A DNA stretch of 64,000 bases from Streptomyces pseudovenezuelae. GTDB taxonomy: Bacteria > Actinomycetota > Actinomycetes > Streptomycetales > Streptomycetaceae. Positions 53,994 to 62,185 of the stretch are shown piece after piece (within the stretch, counting starts at the first letter, position 1; every line of letters begins with the position of its first letter). Under the pieces are notes generated by a model. It saw only the letters and a program-made list of their open reading frames with translations, was not told the DNA's origin and made no database searches. The stretch is from NCBI RefSeq assembly GCF_001513955.1, contig NZ_KQ948144.1:1133076-1197075 (forward strand), written 5' to 3'. Position numbers and translations under genes: made by a program.

Positions 53994-54093
53994 GGCTGGT
54001 CGCGCAGTTCCCCGCGCCCCTAAAAGCGGTGGGTACAGCCAGGCAGGCCCTGACTGCACCCACTCAGGGGCGCGGGGAACTGCGCGACCAGCC
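53994..54093. repeat. 100-nt hairpin made of two inverted copies of the dispersed repeat
   Basis: Arms 53994-54021 and 54066-54093 are perfect 28-base inverted repeats (core GCGCAGTTCCCCGCGCCCC). The 44 bases between them form a further imperfect stem: GTGGGT with ACCCAC and CAGG with CCTG, with mismatches that become G-U pairs in a minus-strand transcript. It lies between the SRPBCC gene and the ArsA-like gene and would be a very strong RNA hairpin. Confidence 0.9.
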
Positions 54094-54145
54094 CCCACCG
54101 GCCTCCAGCCAGACTGAACCGCCGCGTCCGTTACGGTTCACCCCT

Positions 54146-55303
54146 ATGCGCACCATCCTGATCACGGGCCCCGGCGGCAGTGGCCGTACGACCACCGCCG
54201 CCGCCACCGCGCTCGCCGCCGCCCGCGACGGAATCCGCACCCTTGTGCTGAGCGCCGACCGGACGGACACCCTGGGCACGGTCCTCGGTGCGAGAACCGG
54301 CCCCACCCCCACCCAGGTCACCCCCACCCTCACCGCCTGGCGTCCCGACGCCACCGCCGGTTTCCGGGACGACCTCGCCGCCTTCCAGGACCGTGCCTCC
54401 CGGGTGCTCGACCTGCTCGGCGCCTCCCGGCTCGACCCCGAGGAGGTCACCCCCCTCCCCGGCGCGGAGGAACTCACCCTCCTGCGCGCCCTGCGCGACG
54501 CGGCCCTCTCCGAGCGGCATGAGCTGCTGGTCGTGGATCTGCCGCCCACCGCGCAGGCCCTAGCCCTCCTCTCCCTCCCCGAGGAACTGCGCCGCTACCT
54601 GCGCCGGCTCCTGCCCGCCGAGCGGCAGGCGGCCGCCGGCCTGCGCCCCGTCCTCGGACGGCTCGCCGGCGTTCCCATGCCCTCGGAGTGGCTGTACGAG
54701 ACGGCCGCCCGCTGGGACACCGAACTCGGCGCGGTCCAGGCCGTCCTCGCCGACCGGCAGGCCGTGGTGCGGCTCGTCGCCGAACCCGGCCCCGCCGGCA
54801 CCGACGCGGTACGCGCCGCCGGCCTCGCCCTCGCCCTGCGCGGCCTGCGCCCCGACCTCCTGATCGCCAACCGGGTGGTACCGCAGGACTGGCCCGCGGG
54901 GCTCGTCGCCCAGCAGCGCAAGGCGCTGGAGGAATGGCAGGAGTCCTACGACGTCCGGGCCCTCCCGCATCTCGGCCACGACCCGCGCGGCGACGACGAT
55001 CTCGGCGCGCTCGCCGTCCCCGAGGTCAACGACACGACCTCCACCGTCGAGTGGCCCGTCGTCGATCACCTCGCCGAGGACGGCGTGCTGGTGTGGCACA
55101 TCCCGCTGCCCGGCGCCCACCGCGACGAGCTGGACCTGATCCGGCGCGGCGACGAACTCCTCGTCAGCGCGGGGCAGTTCCGCCGGATCGTCCCGCTGCC
55201 CTCGGCCCTGCGCCGCTGCACCGTCGCCGGCGCCGCCCTGCGCGAGGGCGAGCTGCGGATCCGGTTCGCGCCGGACCCGGATCTGTGGCCCCGCACCCCG
55301 TGA
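54146..55303 (+). CDS. ArsA/GET3-like ATPase with altered P-loop
   Basis: This 385-residue protein has the SIMIBI/ArsA fold. The P-loop reads GPGGSGRTTTA (residues 8-18): the signature Lys of the deviant Walker A is Pro9, and the phosphate-binding Lys is Arg14. LLVVDLPPTAQALALLSLPEEL matches the switch region (Asp-x-x-Pro-Thr) of ArsA, and later LLIANRVVP fits the base-recognition motif. ATP hydrolysis may therefore be weakened or absent. TACGGT (54132-54137) lies eight bases before the ATG, implying leaderless translation. It follows the SRPBCC gene. Confidence 0.82.
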   Translation: MRTILITGPGGSGRTTTAAATALAAARDGIRTLVLSADRTDTLGTVLGARTGPTPTQVTPTLTAWRPDATAGFRDDLAAFQDRASRVLDLLGASRLDPEEVTPLPGAEELTLLRALRDAALSERHELLVVDLPPTAQALALLSLPEELRRYLRRLLPAERQAAAGLRPVLGRLAGVPMPSEWLYETAARWDTELGAVQAVLADRQAVVRLVAEPGPAGTDAVRAAGLALALRGLRPDLLIANRVVPQDWPAGLVAQQRKALEEWQESYDVRALPHLGHDPRGDDDLGALAVPEVNDTTSTVEWPVVDHLAEDGVLVWHIPLPGAHRDELDLIRRGDELLVSAGQFRRIVPLPSALRRCTVAGAALREGELRIRFAPDPDLWPRTP

Positions 55304-55360
55304 ACCGCGTACGCCCATTCGGGTAACGTCGTAGGGACGAACCGTAGTCAGGAGTCCGTC

Positions 55361-55843
55361 ATGAGCGAAGAGCTCCCCCCGTCCGACGCCGCTGACCGTG
55401 AGCCCGCGGACGCCGTCGACGAGGTACGGGCGACCGACGCCGACGCGTGGGCGACGGCGGCCGCCGAGGATCTCGCGGCGGAGAAGGCCCGCCGCCGCAC
55501 CCAGTACGGCCCGCCCCCGGGCTCGGCCGCCGAGGAACTGCGCAAGCTGGTCGACAACGTCGCCGAGAAGTTGTCCGGTCTCCAGTCCCCGCTCCTCGGG
55601 GGCATCGCCGGACCCGCCGCCCAGCAGGTGGTCAAGCAGGTCGTCCAGCAGGCCAAGGCCGCTGTCGAGCCGGTCATCGAGCGCAACCCCGATGTCTTCG
55701 ACCACCTCGCCGCCGCCGGTGGCGAACTCCTCGCCGCGTACCGCTCCGCGGTCCAGGCGCAGGAACAGCGCTGGAGCCGACGTGACGAGACCCTGCGGGA
55801 CAGGGGCGAGGACCCCGGCCCCGAGCGCATCGACTTGGACTGA
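55361..55843 (+). CDS. DUF5304 family protein upstream of glucokinase
   Basis: This 160-residue acidic, Ala-rich protein has a disordered N-terminus, ARRRTQYGPPPGSAAEELRKLV in the middle and amphipathic helices (QQVVKQVVQQAKAAVEPVIERN). There is no signal peptide or catalytic motif. From memory it corresponds to SCO2127 of S. coelicolor, reported to influence glucokinase expression and glucose uptake. ATG 55361 has CAGGAG upstream. glkA follows 67 bp later, with its own probable -10 box (TACGGT) in between. Confidence 0.82.
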   Translation: MSEELPPSDAADREPADAVDEVRATDADAWATAAAEDLAAEKARRRTQYGPPPGSAAEELRKLVDNVAEKLSGLQSPLLGGIAGPAAQQVVKQVVQQAKAAVEPVIERNPDVFDHLAAAGGELLAAYRSAVQAQEQRWSRRDETLRDRGEDPGPERIDLD

Positions 55844-55910
55844 AACCCCCTGACGGCAGGGCCTCGGGTACGGTTGGCCGTAGCGGGGCTCGACCGAAAC
55901 TGAGGGATTC

Positions 55911-56864
55911 ATGGGACTCACCATCGGCGTCGACATCGGCGGCACGAAGATCGCGGCCGGCGTGGTCGATGAGGAAGGCAACATCCTCTCGACCCACAAG
56001 GTGCCGACCCCGGGCACGGCCGAAGGCATCGTGGACGCGATCGCCTCGGCGGTGGAGGGCGCGCGCGCCGGGCACGCGATCGTGGGCGTGGGCATCGGTG
56101 CGGCCGGATACGTCAACCGCCAGCGCTCGGAGGTCTACTTCGCCCCCAACATCCACTGGCGCAACGAGCCGCTGAAGGAGAAGGTCGAGACCCGTGTCGG
56201 CCTTCCGGTCGTCGTGGAGAACGACGCCAACGCGGCCGCGTGGGGCGAGTACAAGTTCGGCGCGGGCAAGGGCCACCGCAACGTCATCTGCATCACGCTC
56301 GGCACCGGCCTCGGCGGCGGCATCATCATCGGCAACAAGCTGCGCCGCGGCCACTTCGGTGTCGCGGCCGAGTTCGGCCACATCCGGATGGTCCCGGACG
56401 GACTCCTGTGCGGCTGCGGCTCGCAGGGCTGCTGGGAGCAGTACGCCTCCGGCCGCGCCCTGGTGAGGTACGCCAAGCAGCGCGCCAACGCCACCCCGGA
56501 GAACGCCGAGATCCTCCTCGGACTCGGCGACGGCAGCCCCGACGGCATCGAGGGCAAGCACATCTCCATGGCCGCCCGGCAGGGCGACCCGGTCGCCGTC
56601 GACTCCTACCGCGAGCTCGCCCGCTGGGCCGGCGCGGGCCTCGCCGACCTGGCCTCCCTCTTCGACCCCTCCGCCTTCATCGTCGGCGGCGGCCTGTCCG
56701 ACGAGGGCGAACTGGTCCTGGACCCGATCCGCAAGTCCTACAAGCGCTGGCTGGTGGGCGGCAACTGGCGCCCGGTGGCGGACGTCATCGCCGCCCAACT
56801 GGGCAACAAGGCGGGCCTGGTGGGCGCGGCGGACCTGGCGAGAGAGCCCGACCCGATCATGTAG
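55911..56864 (+). CDS. glkA: ROK-family glucokinase (GlkA)
   Basis: This 317-residue enzyme phosphorylates glucose with ATP and in Streptomyces is also central to carbon catabolite repression. The ATP-binding DIGGTKIAAGVVD, the ENDANAAAWGEYKFGAG glucose site with its catalytic Asp, EFGHIRM and the zinc cluster CGCGSQGCWEQYASG (Cys 167, 169, 174) are intact. ATG 55911 is preceded by GAGGG. It is likely the main glucose kinase. The DUF5304 gene upstream may be co-transcribed. Confidence 0.95.
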   Translation: MGLTIGVDIGGTKIAAGVVDEEGNILSTHKVPTPGTAEGIVDAIASAVEGARAGHAIVGVGIGAAGYVNRQRSEVYFAPNIHWRNEPLKEKVETRVGLPVVVENDANAAAWGEYKFGAGKGHRNVICITLGTGLGGGIIIGNKLRRGHFGVAAEFGHIRMVPDGLLCGCGSQGCWEQYASGRALVRYAKQRANATPENAEILLGLGDGSPDGIEGKHISMAARQGDPVAVDSYRELARWAGAGLADLASLFDPSAFIVGGGLSDEGELVLDPIRKSYKRWLVGGNWRPVADVIAAQLGNKAGLVGAADLAREPDPIM

Positions 56865-56883
56865 GGGTGGCTTTGTCCACGGA

Positions 56884-56940
56884 GGGGCGCGGGGCTGTAC
56901 AAATGTGCGGCTCCGCCGCGCGGGCGCGACCAGCCACGAC
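56884..56940. repeat. Variant of the dispersed GCGCGGGG repeat
   Basis: GGGGCGCGGGGCTGTAC followed by GTGCGGCTCCGCCGCG and GCGCGACCAGCC resembles the repeat at 54066-54093 with an insert containing a GCGGCTCCGCCGC hairpin. It lies between glkA and the phosphatase/nuclease gene. A similar insert occurs at 5951-6010. Confidence 0.6.
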
Positions 56941-56998
56941 GAACCGGCAGTCGCGCACGATCCCCCCGCCCCTCCCTCTTGGGCGTAAATTGATCCAC

Positions 56999-57706
56999 AT
57001 GGTTCCGGTCAAGGTCCTGAGCTACAACATCCGCTCCATGCGGGACGACACCGACGCGCTGGCCCGAGTCATCAGGGCCTGCGCACCGGATCTCGTCCTG
57101 ATCCAGGAAGCCCCCCGGTTCTTCCGCTGGCGCAAGAAACTCGCACGGCTGGCCTCGGCCTCGGATCTGGTCGTCCTCACCGGCGGCGGTACAGCCGCGG
57201 GACCGGCCATCCTCTGCAACCTGCGGGCCACGGTCGAGCGCACGGAGGACGTGCTCCTCCCGCTCACCCCGGGCCAGCACAGGCGAGGCTTCGCCACAGC
57301 CGTCGTCGACATCGCGGGGGCCCGCCTCGGCGTACTGAGCTGTCACCTGTCCCTGCAGAAGGACGAACGCCACGACCAGGCGAGCGCCCTCCTCGACCGC
57401 CTCGCCGGCATGGGCGTGGACCACGCCGTGGCCGGGGGCGACCTCAACGAAGGTCCCACCGGCCCCGCCTTCACCCGCGTCGCCGCCAACCTCCAGGACT
57501 GCTGGGCGGCCGGCCCTCAGGGTGGCGAACACACCTGGACCCGCACCGAACCCCACCGGCGCATCGACGCGATCTTCGCCACGAAGGGCATCGAGGTGCT
57601 CGGCTGCGGGGTCCCGGTGGACCTCCCCGGCATCACGGAGACAGACCTGAGGGCGGCCACCGACCACCTTCCGGTCCTGGCCACCCTCGGCATTCCCGTG
57701 CCCTGA
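56999..57706 (+). CDS. Endonuclease/exonuclease/phosphatase (EEP) family protein
   Basis: This 235-residue protein has all EEP motifs: SYNIRSM, a metal-binding Glu in LVLIQEAPRFF, LSCHLSLQKDERHDQ, AGGDLNEGP, RRIDAIFA and TDHLPVLA. It could hydrolyse DNA, RNA or phospholipid head groups; the short, signal-less form suggests a cytosolic role. ATG 56999 is preceded by TAAATT (56986-56991) seven bases upstream and no Shine-Dalgarno, so leaderless translation is likely. A MITE-like element follows seven bases after the stop. Confidence 0.85.
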   Translation: MVPVKVLSYNIRSMRDDTDALARVIRACAPDLVLIQEAPRFFRWRKKLARLASASDLVVLTGGGTAAGPAILCNLRATVERTEDVLLPLTPGQHRRGFATAVVDIAGARLGVLSCHLSLQKDERHDQASALLDRLAGMGVDHAVAGGDLNEGPTGPAFTRVAANLQDCWAAGPQGGEHTWTRTEPHRRIDAIFATKGIEVLGCGVPVDLPGITETDLRAATDHLPVLATLGIPVP

Positions 57707-57712
57707 GCCGGA

Positions 57713-57902
57713 CTAGGCCCTGTCGTTTGGATCAGCCCGGCGTCGCGGGGTCTGGCACGCACATCTGCGGCGTTGTCGTCGGTCGCCGACGCTCCGCGTC
57801 GACTCCCTCCTCCGCCTTGCGGCTGCACGCACCAGACCCCGCTCGCGTCGGCAGAAAAGCACCGCACCTCACGGCCGGCCTGATCCAAACGACAGGCCCT
57901 AG
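57713..57902. mobile_element. MITE-like element with 23-bp terminal inverted repeats
   Basis: Ends at 57713-57735 and 57880-57902 are inverted repeats matching at 22 of 23 bases (core CCTGTCGTTTGGATCAG), both with CTAG at the outer edge. Inside is another perfect 10-bp pair, CGGGGTCTGG (57746-57755) and CCAGACCCCG (57832-57841). The 190-bp element has no coding frame of its own. I recall the CCTGTCGTTTGGATCA motif as repeated in many Streptomyces genomes. CTAG may be a target duplication. It lies between convergent genes. Confidence 0.7.
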
Positions 57903-58498
57903 ACGACGGCTCCCCGTCCGGGATCCTCGTCGTCCTCGTCGTCCGTCCGCATCCGCGTCACCAGCGTGACGAAACCGCCCAGGAACCCGCCGATCCCGAC
58001 CGTGGCCAGCCACCACGTCATCTCCCAGCCGAGCAGCACCGCGACCAGCAGCAGGACCGGTCCGCCCAGCACGCCCAGCCAGGCGAACTTCGAGGTGGTG
58101 TCGGCGGCCGGCAGCGCGGGCGGCTCCGGCGGCACGAAGTGCCCCTCGTCGTCCTCCTCGAAGTCGTCCTCGGAGGCCTCCGGGGCGCTGTAGTCGCGGG
58201 GCCCGACACCGGGCGCGAAGGAGACGGAACCGCCCAGCGGCTTCGCCGGCTTCTCGTCCCTCTTCGGCCCGGGCTCCGGCTTGTCCAGAGCCGTCACCGT
58301 CGGCTCGTCGTTCGTCTCGGGCTCCAGGAGCGCGAGATCCTCGACCGACTTGAACGGCTTCGTGCCCGGCGGGTCCTTCGGCTCCTCGCCGTACCCGGCG
58401 ACGATGGCCGCCCACGCGGCCTCCTCGTCGAACGGGACGCCCTGCTCCTCCGGCTCGTGGCCCTCGCGGTCTTCGCGTTCGGAGTCGTGCTCAGCCAC
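57899..58498 (-). CDS. Hypothetical membrane protein with acidic N-terminal tail
   Basis: This 199-residue protein has an acidic, Pro-rich N-terminal part (about 1-130), two membrane helices (FAWLGVLGGPVLLLVAVLLGW and WWLATVGIGGFLGGFVTLV) and a short acidic tail (TDDEDDEDPGRGAVV). GTG 58498 overlaps the esterase stop by 8 bp (GTGGCTGA), so the genes are coupled. The TAG stop is inside the CTAG end of the MITE-like element, so the last residues may have been changed by insertion. No function assigned. Confidence 0.8.
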   Translation of the reverse strand: MAEHDSEREDREGHEPEEQGVPFDEEAAWAAIVAGYGEEPKDPPGTKPFKSVEDLALLEPETNDEPTVTALDKPEPGPKRDEKPAKPLGGSVSFAPGVGPRDYSAPEASEDDFEEDDEGHFVPPEPPALPAADTTSKFAWLGVLGGPVLLLVAVLLGWEMTWWLATVGIGGFLGGFVTLVTRMRTDDEDDEDPGRGAVV

Positions 58499-59270
58499 GG
58501 GCGGCCGTCCCTTCACTGCCGATGCCGGTGGTGTGCCGGCCGATGAACGCGAGGCTCTCGTCGAAAATCCGCTCCGCGTCATGGTCCAACGTCGCCACGT
58601 GGTAGCTCTGTTCCAGCACGATCTCGGTCACGTCCGTCGACGACACCCGGCTCAGCACGCGCGCGGAGTCGGCCGCCGGCACCACATGGTCCTGCGTGCT
58701 GCGCAGCACCAGCAGCGGCTGCGTGACCTGCGGCAGCTCGCCGTCGACCTGGCGGAAGAAGGTCCGCAGGGAGTGCGCCGCGTGCAGCGGCACCTTGTCG
58801 TACCCCAGCTCGACGCTGCCCTCCTTCTTGATGTCACTGGCGATCCCGGGCGCCGTACGGACGAAGTGGCGGGCCACCGGAAGGGCGTACGGCGCGAGGC
58901 CGTGCATGCGGTTCGCCGGGTTGACGACGACGACACCGCGCACCGCGTCCCCGTGCTTGGCGGCCAGCCTGAGGGCCAGGGTCCCGCCCATGGACAGACC
59001 GGCCACGAACACGGAGGTGCAGCGCTCGGTCAGGGCGCGCAGCTCGCGGTCCACCTCGGCGTACCAGTCCTGCCAGCCGGTGAGGGCCATGTCCTGCCAG
59101 CGGGTGCCGTGCCCGGGCAGCAGCGGCAGCGAGACCGTCAGGCCGTGCTCGGCGAGGTGCTGGGCCCAGGGACGCAGCGACTGGGGGGAACCGGTGAAGC
59201 CGTGGCAGAGAAGGACACCGGCCTCCCCGCCCTCATGGCGGAACGGCTCGGCTCCGGGGAGGACCGGCAC
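58491..59270 (-). CDS. Alpha/beta hydrolase, Est30-like carboxylesterase/lipase
   Basis: This 259-residue hydrolase has LLCHGFTGSPQSL (oxyanion hole), the nucleophile in GLSMGGTLAL, an Asp in STQDHVVPAADS and a His in SYHVATLDHD. It is most like carboxylesterases and monoacylglycerol lipases of the Est30 type. GTG 59270 has GGAG six bases upstream. The acyltransferase gene starts divergently 144 bp away. With FadD, acyltransferase and SRPBCC genes nearby, lipid metabolism is a fair guess. Confidence 0.9.
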   Translation of the reverse strand: MPVLPGAEPFRHEGGEAGVLLCHGFTGSPQSLRPWAQHLAEHGLTVSLPLLPGHGTRWQDMALTGWQDWYAEVDRELRALTERCTSVFVAGLSMGGTLALRLAAKHGDAVRGVVVVNPANRMHGLAPYALPVARHFVRTAPGIASDIKKEGSVELGYDKVPLHAAHSLRTFFRQVDGELPQVTQPLLVLRSTQDHVVPAADSARVLSRVSSTDVTEIVLEQSYHVATLDHDAERIFDESLAFIGRHTTGIGSEGTAARG

Positions 59271-59414
59271 CTAGGTCTCCTGTTCATGAAAGAAGCGTGA
59301 GCAAGTCCAGGTGTGGTTCACCGTACGCGACGGCACTGACACCGACCAGGGCCGTCGGTCTGTTTGACGGGGCTCCGGGTTAAGGTCTGTTCGACGAACA
59401 CAGGAGGCACTCGG

Positions 59415-60194
59415 TTGTTGTACGGCACGATGAAGGTCGCCATCGGGGGGCCGCTGAAGGTCGCCTTCAGGCCCTGGGTGGAAGGCCTTGAGAACATTCC
59501 CGCCGAGGGAGCGGCCATCCTGGCGAGCAACCACCTGTCGTTCTCCGACTCCTTCTTCCTGCCCGCGGTCCTCGACCGCAAGGTCACCTTCATCGCGAAG
59601 GCCGAGTACTTCACCACGCCCGGGGTGAAGGGCCGGCTCACGGCCGCCTTCTTCAAGGGGGTCGGCCAGCTCCCGGTGGACCGCTCCGGCGCGCGCGGCG
59701 CGGGCGAGGCGGCCATCAGGAGCGGCCTCGACGTCCTGGAGCGCGGTGAGCTGTTCGGCATCTACCCCGAGGGCACGCGCTCGCCCGACGGGCGTCTGTA
59801 CCGCGGCAAGCCCGGCGGCCTCGCGCGCGTGGCGCTCGCCAGCGGCGCCCCGGTCATCCCGGTCGCCATGATCGACACCGAGAAGATCCAGCCGCCCGGC
59901 AAGGTCATGCCCAAGCTGATGCGGCCGGGGATCCGCATCGGCGAGCCGCTGGACTTCAGCCGCTACCAGGGCATGGAGCACGACCGCTTCGTACTGCGCG
60001 CGGTGACCGACGAGGTCATGTACGAGATCATGAAGCTCTCCGGCCAGGAGTACGTCGACATCTACGCGACCGCCGCCAAGCGGCGGATCTCGGAAGCGGC
60101 CAAGGCCGAGAAGGCCGCCAAGGCGGCTGCCGCGAAAGCCGAGGCGGCCGTCGTGCAGGCCGAGAAGGACAAGCCCGAGAGCTCCGCGTCCTAG
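59415..60194 (+). CDS. 1-acyl-sn-glycerol-3-phosphate acyltransferase (PlsC-like)
   Basis: This 259-residue protein has NHLSFSDSFF (HX4D catalytic motif), an FIAKAEYF block, GVGQLPVDRSG and GIYPEGTRSPDG, all typical of PlsC-type enzymes that make phosphatidic acid. A basic/Ala-rich coiled tail (AAKAEKAAKAAAAKAEAAV) extends the C-terminus. The start is TTG 59415, seven bases after GGAGG; TTG 59418 is an alternative. A two-component pair follows on the same strand. Confidence 0.9.
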   Translation: MLYGTMKVAIGGPLKVAFRPWVEGLENIPAEGAAILASNHLSFSDSFFLPAVLDRKVTFIAKAEYFTTPGVKGRLTAAFFKGVGQLPVDRSGARGAGEAAIRSGLDVLERGELFGIYPEGTRSPDGRLYRGKPGGLARVALASGAPVIPVAMIDTEKIQPPGKVMPKLMRPGIRIGEPLDFSRYQGMEHDRFVLRAVTDEVMYEIMKLSGQEYVDIYATAAKRRISEAAKAEKAAKAAAAKAEAAVVQAEKDKPESSAS

Positions 60195-60234
60195 GATCCT
60201 GGGACACGGCGGTCCGGGCCCGGGGGTGGGGGAG

Positions 60235-61461
60235 ATGGCCAAACAAGTACGCGTCATGCGCATGTCGGTCGAGCAGCCGCTGTGGCGTGCCCTGACCGGG
60301 TACCGCGTGCTCACCATGCTGTACGCGGTCGGGCTCTTCGCCACCGAGTACGACCAGTTCGACCGGCCCGGCATCGCCATCGCCTACTACGTCGTCCTGT
60401 GCGTCTGGACGCTCGCCACGCTGCCCCGCGTCCAGAACGCGGCCGCGTGCACCAAGCGCTTCCTCGCCGTCGACCTCGCGATCGCGCTCACCGGCATCGT
60501 GCTGACCCCGCTGGTCGTCGACCAGTACCACATCGACAGCGGCGGCCCCACCCTGCCGTCGATATGGACCGCCGGTTCCGTGCTCGCGTTCGCCATCAAG
60601 GGCGGCTGGCGCTGGGCCGCGCTCGCCTCCACACCGGTCGCCGCCGCCAACCTGCTCGAGCGCGGCCAGCCGGCCCGCGACACCGTCCACAACGTGATCC
60701 TCGTCTGGGTCGCCTCCATCGCCATCGGCTACGTCGTCGAGGTCGCCCGCGCCTCCGAGCGCACCCTCGCCCGCGCCCTGGAGATCGAGGCGGCCACCCG
60801 GGAGCGCGAGCGGCTGGCCCGGGACATCCACGACAGCGTCCTCCAGGTGCTCGCCATGGTGCAGCGCCGGGGCGCGGTCCTGGGCGGCGAGGCGGCCGAG
60901 CTGGGCCGGATGGCAGGTGAGCAGGAGGTGGCGCTGCGCACCCTGGTCTCCGGCGGTCTGACGTCCGTCTCCCGGGTGTCCCGGGACGCGGCCCAGGGGG
61001 CGGTCGTCCATGTCGTCGACGACGAGCCGGACGGCGGGTCGGCCGACGGACCGCTCGACCTGCGCGCGCTGCTCGCCCCCTACGCCTCGGCGAAGGTCTC
61101 CCTCGTCGAGCCCGGCGCCCCCGTCCCGCTGCCCCCGCCCGCCGCGCGCGAGCTGGCCGCGGCCGTCGGAGCCGCCCTGGACAACGTGCACCGGCACGCC
61201 GGTGAGCACGCGCGCGCGTGGATCCTCGTCGAGGACGAGCCCGACGAGGTGATCGTGACCGTACGGGACGACGGACCCGGCATCGCCGAGGGGCGACTCG
61301 CCCAGGCCGAGGGGGAGGGGCGGCTCGGGGTGGCCCAGTCGATCCGGGGCCGGCTGCGTGACCTCGGCGGCAGCGCCGAGCTGATCTCGCCTCCGGGGCA
61401 GGGCACGGAGGTCGAGCTGAAGGTACCGAAGATCTCACGGGGGAAGGCAGGACAGCGATGA
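60235..61461 (+). CDS. MacS/DesK-like sensor histidine kinase
   Basis: This 408-residue kinase has about five N-terminal membrane helices (roughly 20-170), HisKA_3-like LARDIHDSVLQVLAMVQRRG with the phospho-acceptor His, and a C-terminal HATPase (AALDNVHRHAGEHARAW, VRDDGPGI, GRLGVAQSIRGRL, GQGTEVELKVP). The N-box Asn is present. The gene lies 40 bp after the acyltransferase, and ATGA overlap links it to the regulator. Membrane-lipid sensing is inferred from architecture and neighbours. The start (ATG 60235) has GGGGG about eight bases upstream. Confidence 0.88.
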   Translation: MAKQVRVMRMSVEQPLWRALTGYRVLTMLYAVGLFATEYDQFDRPGIAIAYYVVLCVWTLATLPRVQNAAACTKRFLAVDLAIALTGIVLTPLVVDQYHIDSGGPTLPSIWTAGSVLAFAIKGGWRWAALASTPVAAANLLERGQPARDTVHNVILVWVASIAIGYVVEVARASERTLARALEIEAATRERERLARDIHDSVLQVLAMVQRRGAVLGGEAAELGRMAGEQEVALRTLVSGGLTSVSRVSRDAAQGAVVHVVDDEPDGGSADGPLDLRALLAPYASAKVSLVEPGAPVPLPPPAARELAAAVGAALDNVHRHAGEHARAWILVEDEPDEVIVTVRDDGPGIAEGRLAQAEGEGRLGVAQSIRGRLRDLGGSAELISPPGQGTEVELKVPKISRGKAGQR

Positions 61462-62132
61462 GCGACAAGGACCCGATCAAGGTGATGGTGGTCGACGACC
61501 ACCCCATGTGGCGAGACGCTGTCGCCCGGGACCTGGCCGAGTCCGGCTTCGACGTGGTCGCCACCGCGGGCGACGGCGACCAGGCGGTACGCCGGGCCAA
61601 GGCGGCGGACCCGCACGTCCTGGTCCTCGACCTGAACCTGCCGGTGAAGCCGGGCGTCCAGGTCTGCAAGGAACTCGTCGGCCACAACCCGGCCCTGCGG
61701 GTCCTCGTCCTGTCGGCGAGCGGTGAGCACGCCGACGTCCTGGAGGCCGTGAAGTCCGGCGCCACCGGCTATCTGCTCAAGTCGGCCTCGACCGAGGAAC
61801 TCCTGGACGCGGTCCGCCGCACGGCCGTCGGCGACCCGGTGTTCACGCCCGGACTCGCCGGCCTGGTCCTCGGTGAGTACCGCCGCCTCGCCTCCGACCC
61901 CACGCCCGCCTCCGACCCCGACCAGCCCAAGGCCCCGCAGCTCACCGAGCGCGAGACCGAGGTGCTGCGGCTGGTCGCCAAGGGACTGAGCTACAAGCAG
62001 ATCGCCGAGCGCCTGGTGATCTCCCACCGCACGGTCCAGAACCACGTCCAGAACACCCTCGGCAAGCTGCAACTCCACAACAGGGTCGAGCTCGTCCGCT
62101 ACGCCATCGAACGAGGCCTCGACGACGAGTGA
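61458..62132 (+). CDS. NarL-family response regulator
   Basis: This 224-residue regulator has a receiver domain (VMVVDDHPMWRDAVARDL, VLVLDLNLPVKPG with the phospho-Asp, VLVLSASGEHAD, GATGYLLKSAS) and a LuxR HTH (LTERETEVLRLVAKGLSYKQIAERL, VQNHVQNTLGKL). ATG 61458 overlaps the kinase stop as ATGA. It is the cognate partner of the preceding kinase. pfkA follows 53 bp later. Confidence 0.93.
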   Translation: MSDKDPIKVMVVDDHPMWRDAVARDLAESGFDVVATAGDGDQAVRRAKAADPHVLVLDLNLPVKPGVQVCKELVGHNPALRVLVLSASGEHADVLEAVKSGATGYLLKSASTEELLDAVRRTAVGDPVFTPGLAGLVLGEYRRLASDPTPASDPDQPKAPQLTERETEVLRLVAKGLSYKQIAERLVISHRTVQNHVQNTLGKLQLHNRVELVRYAIERGLDDE

Positions 62133-62185
62133 GACGGGCGTCACACTGACCCTTCGTCAGGCACCTGCGGCGAAGGGAACTGTCC

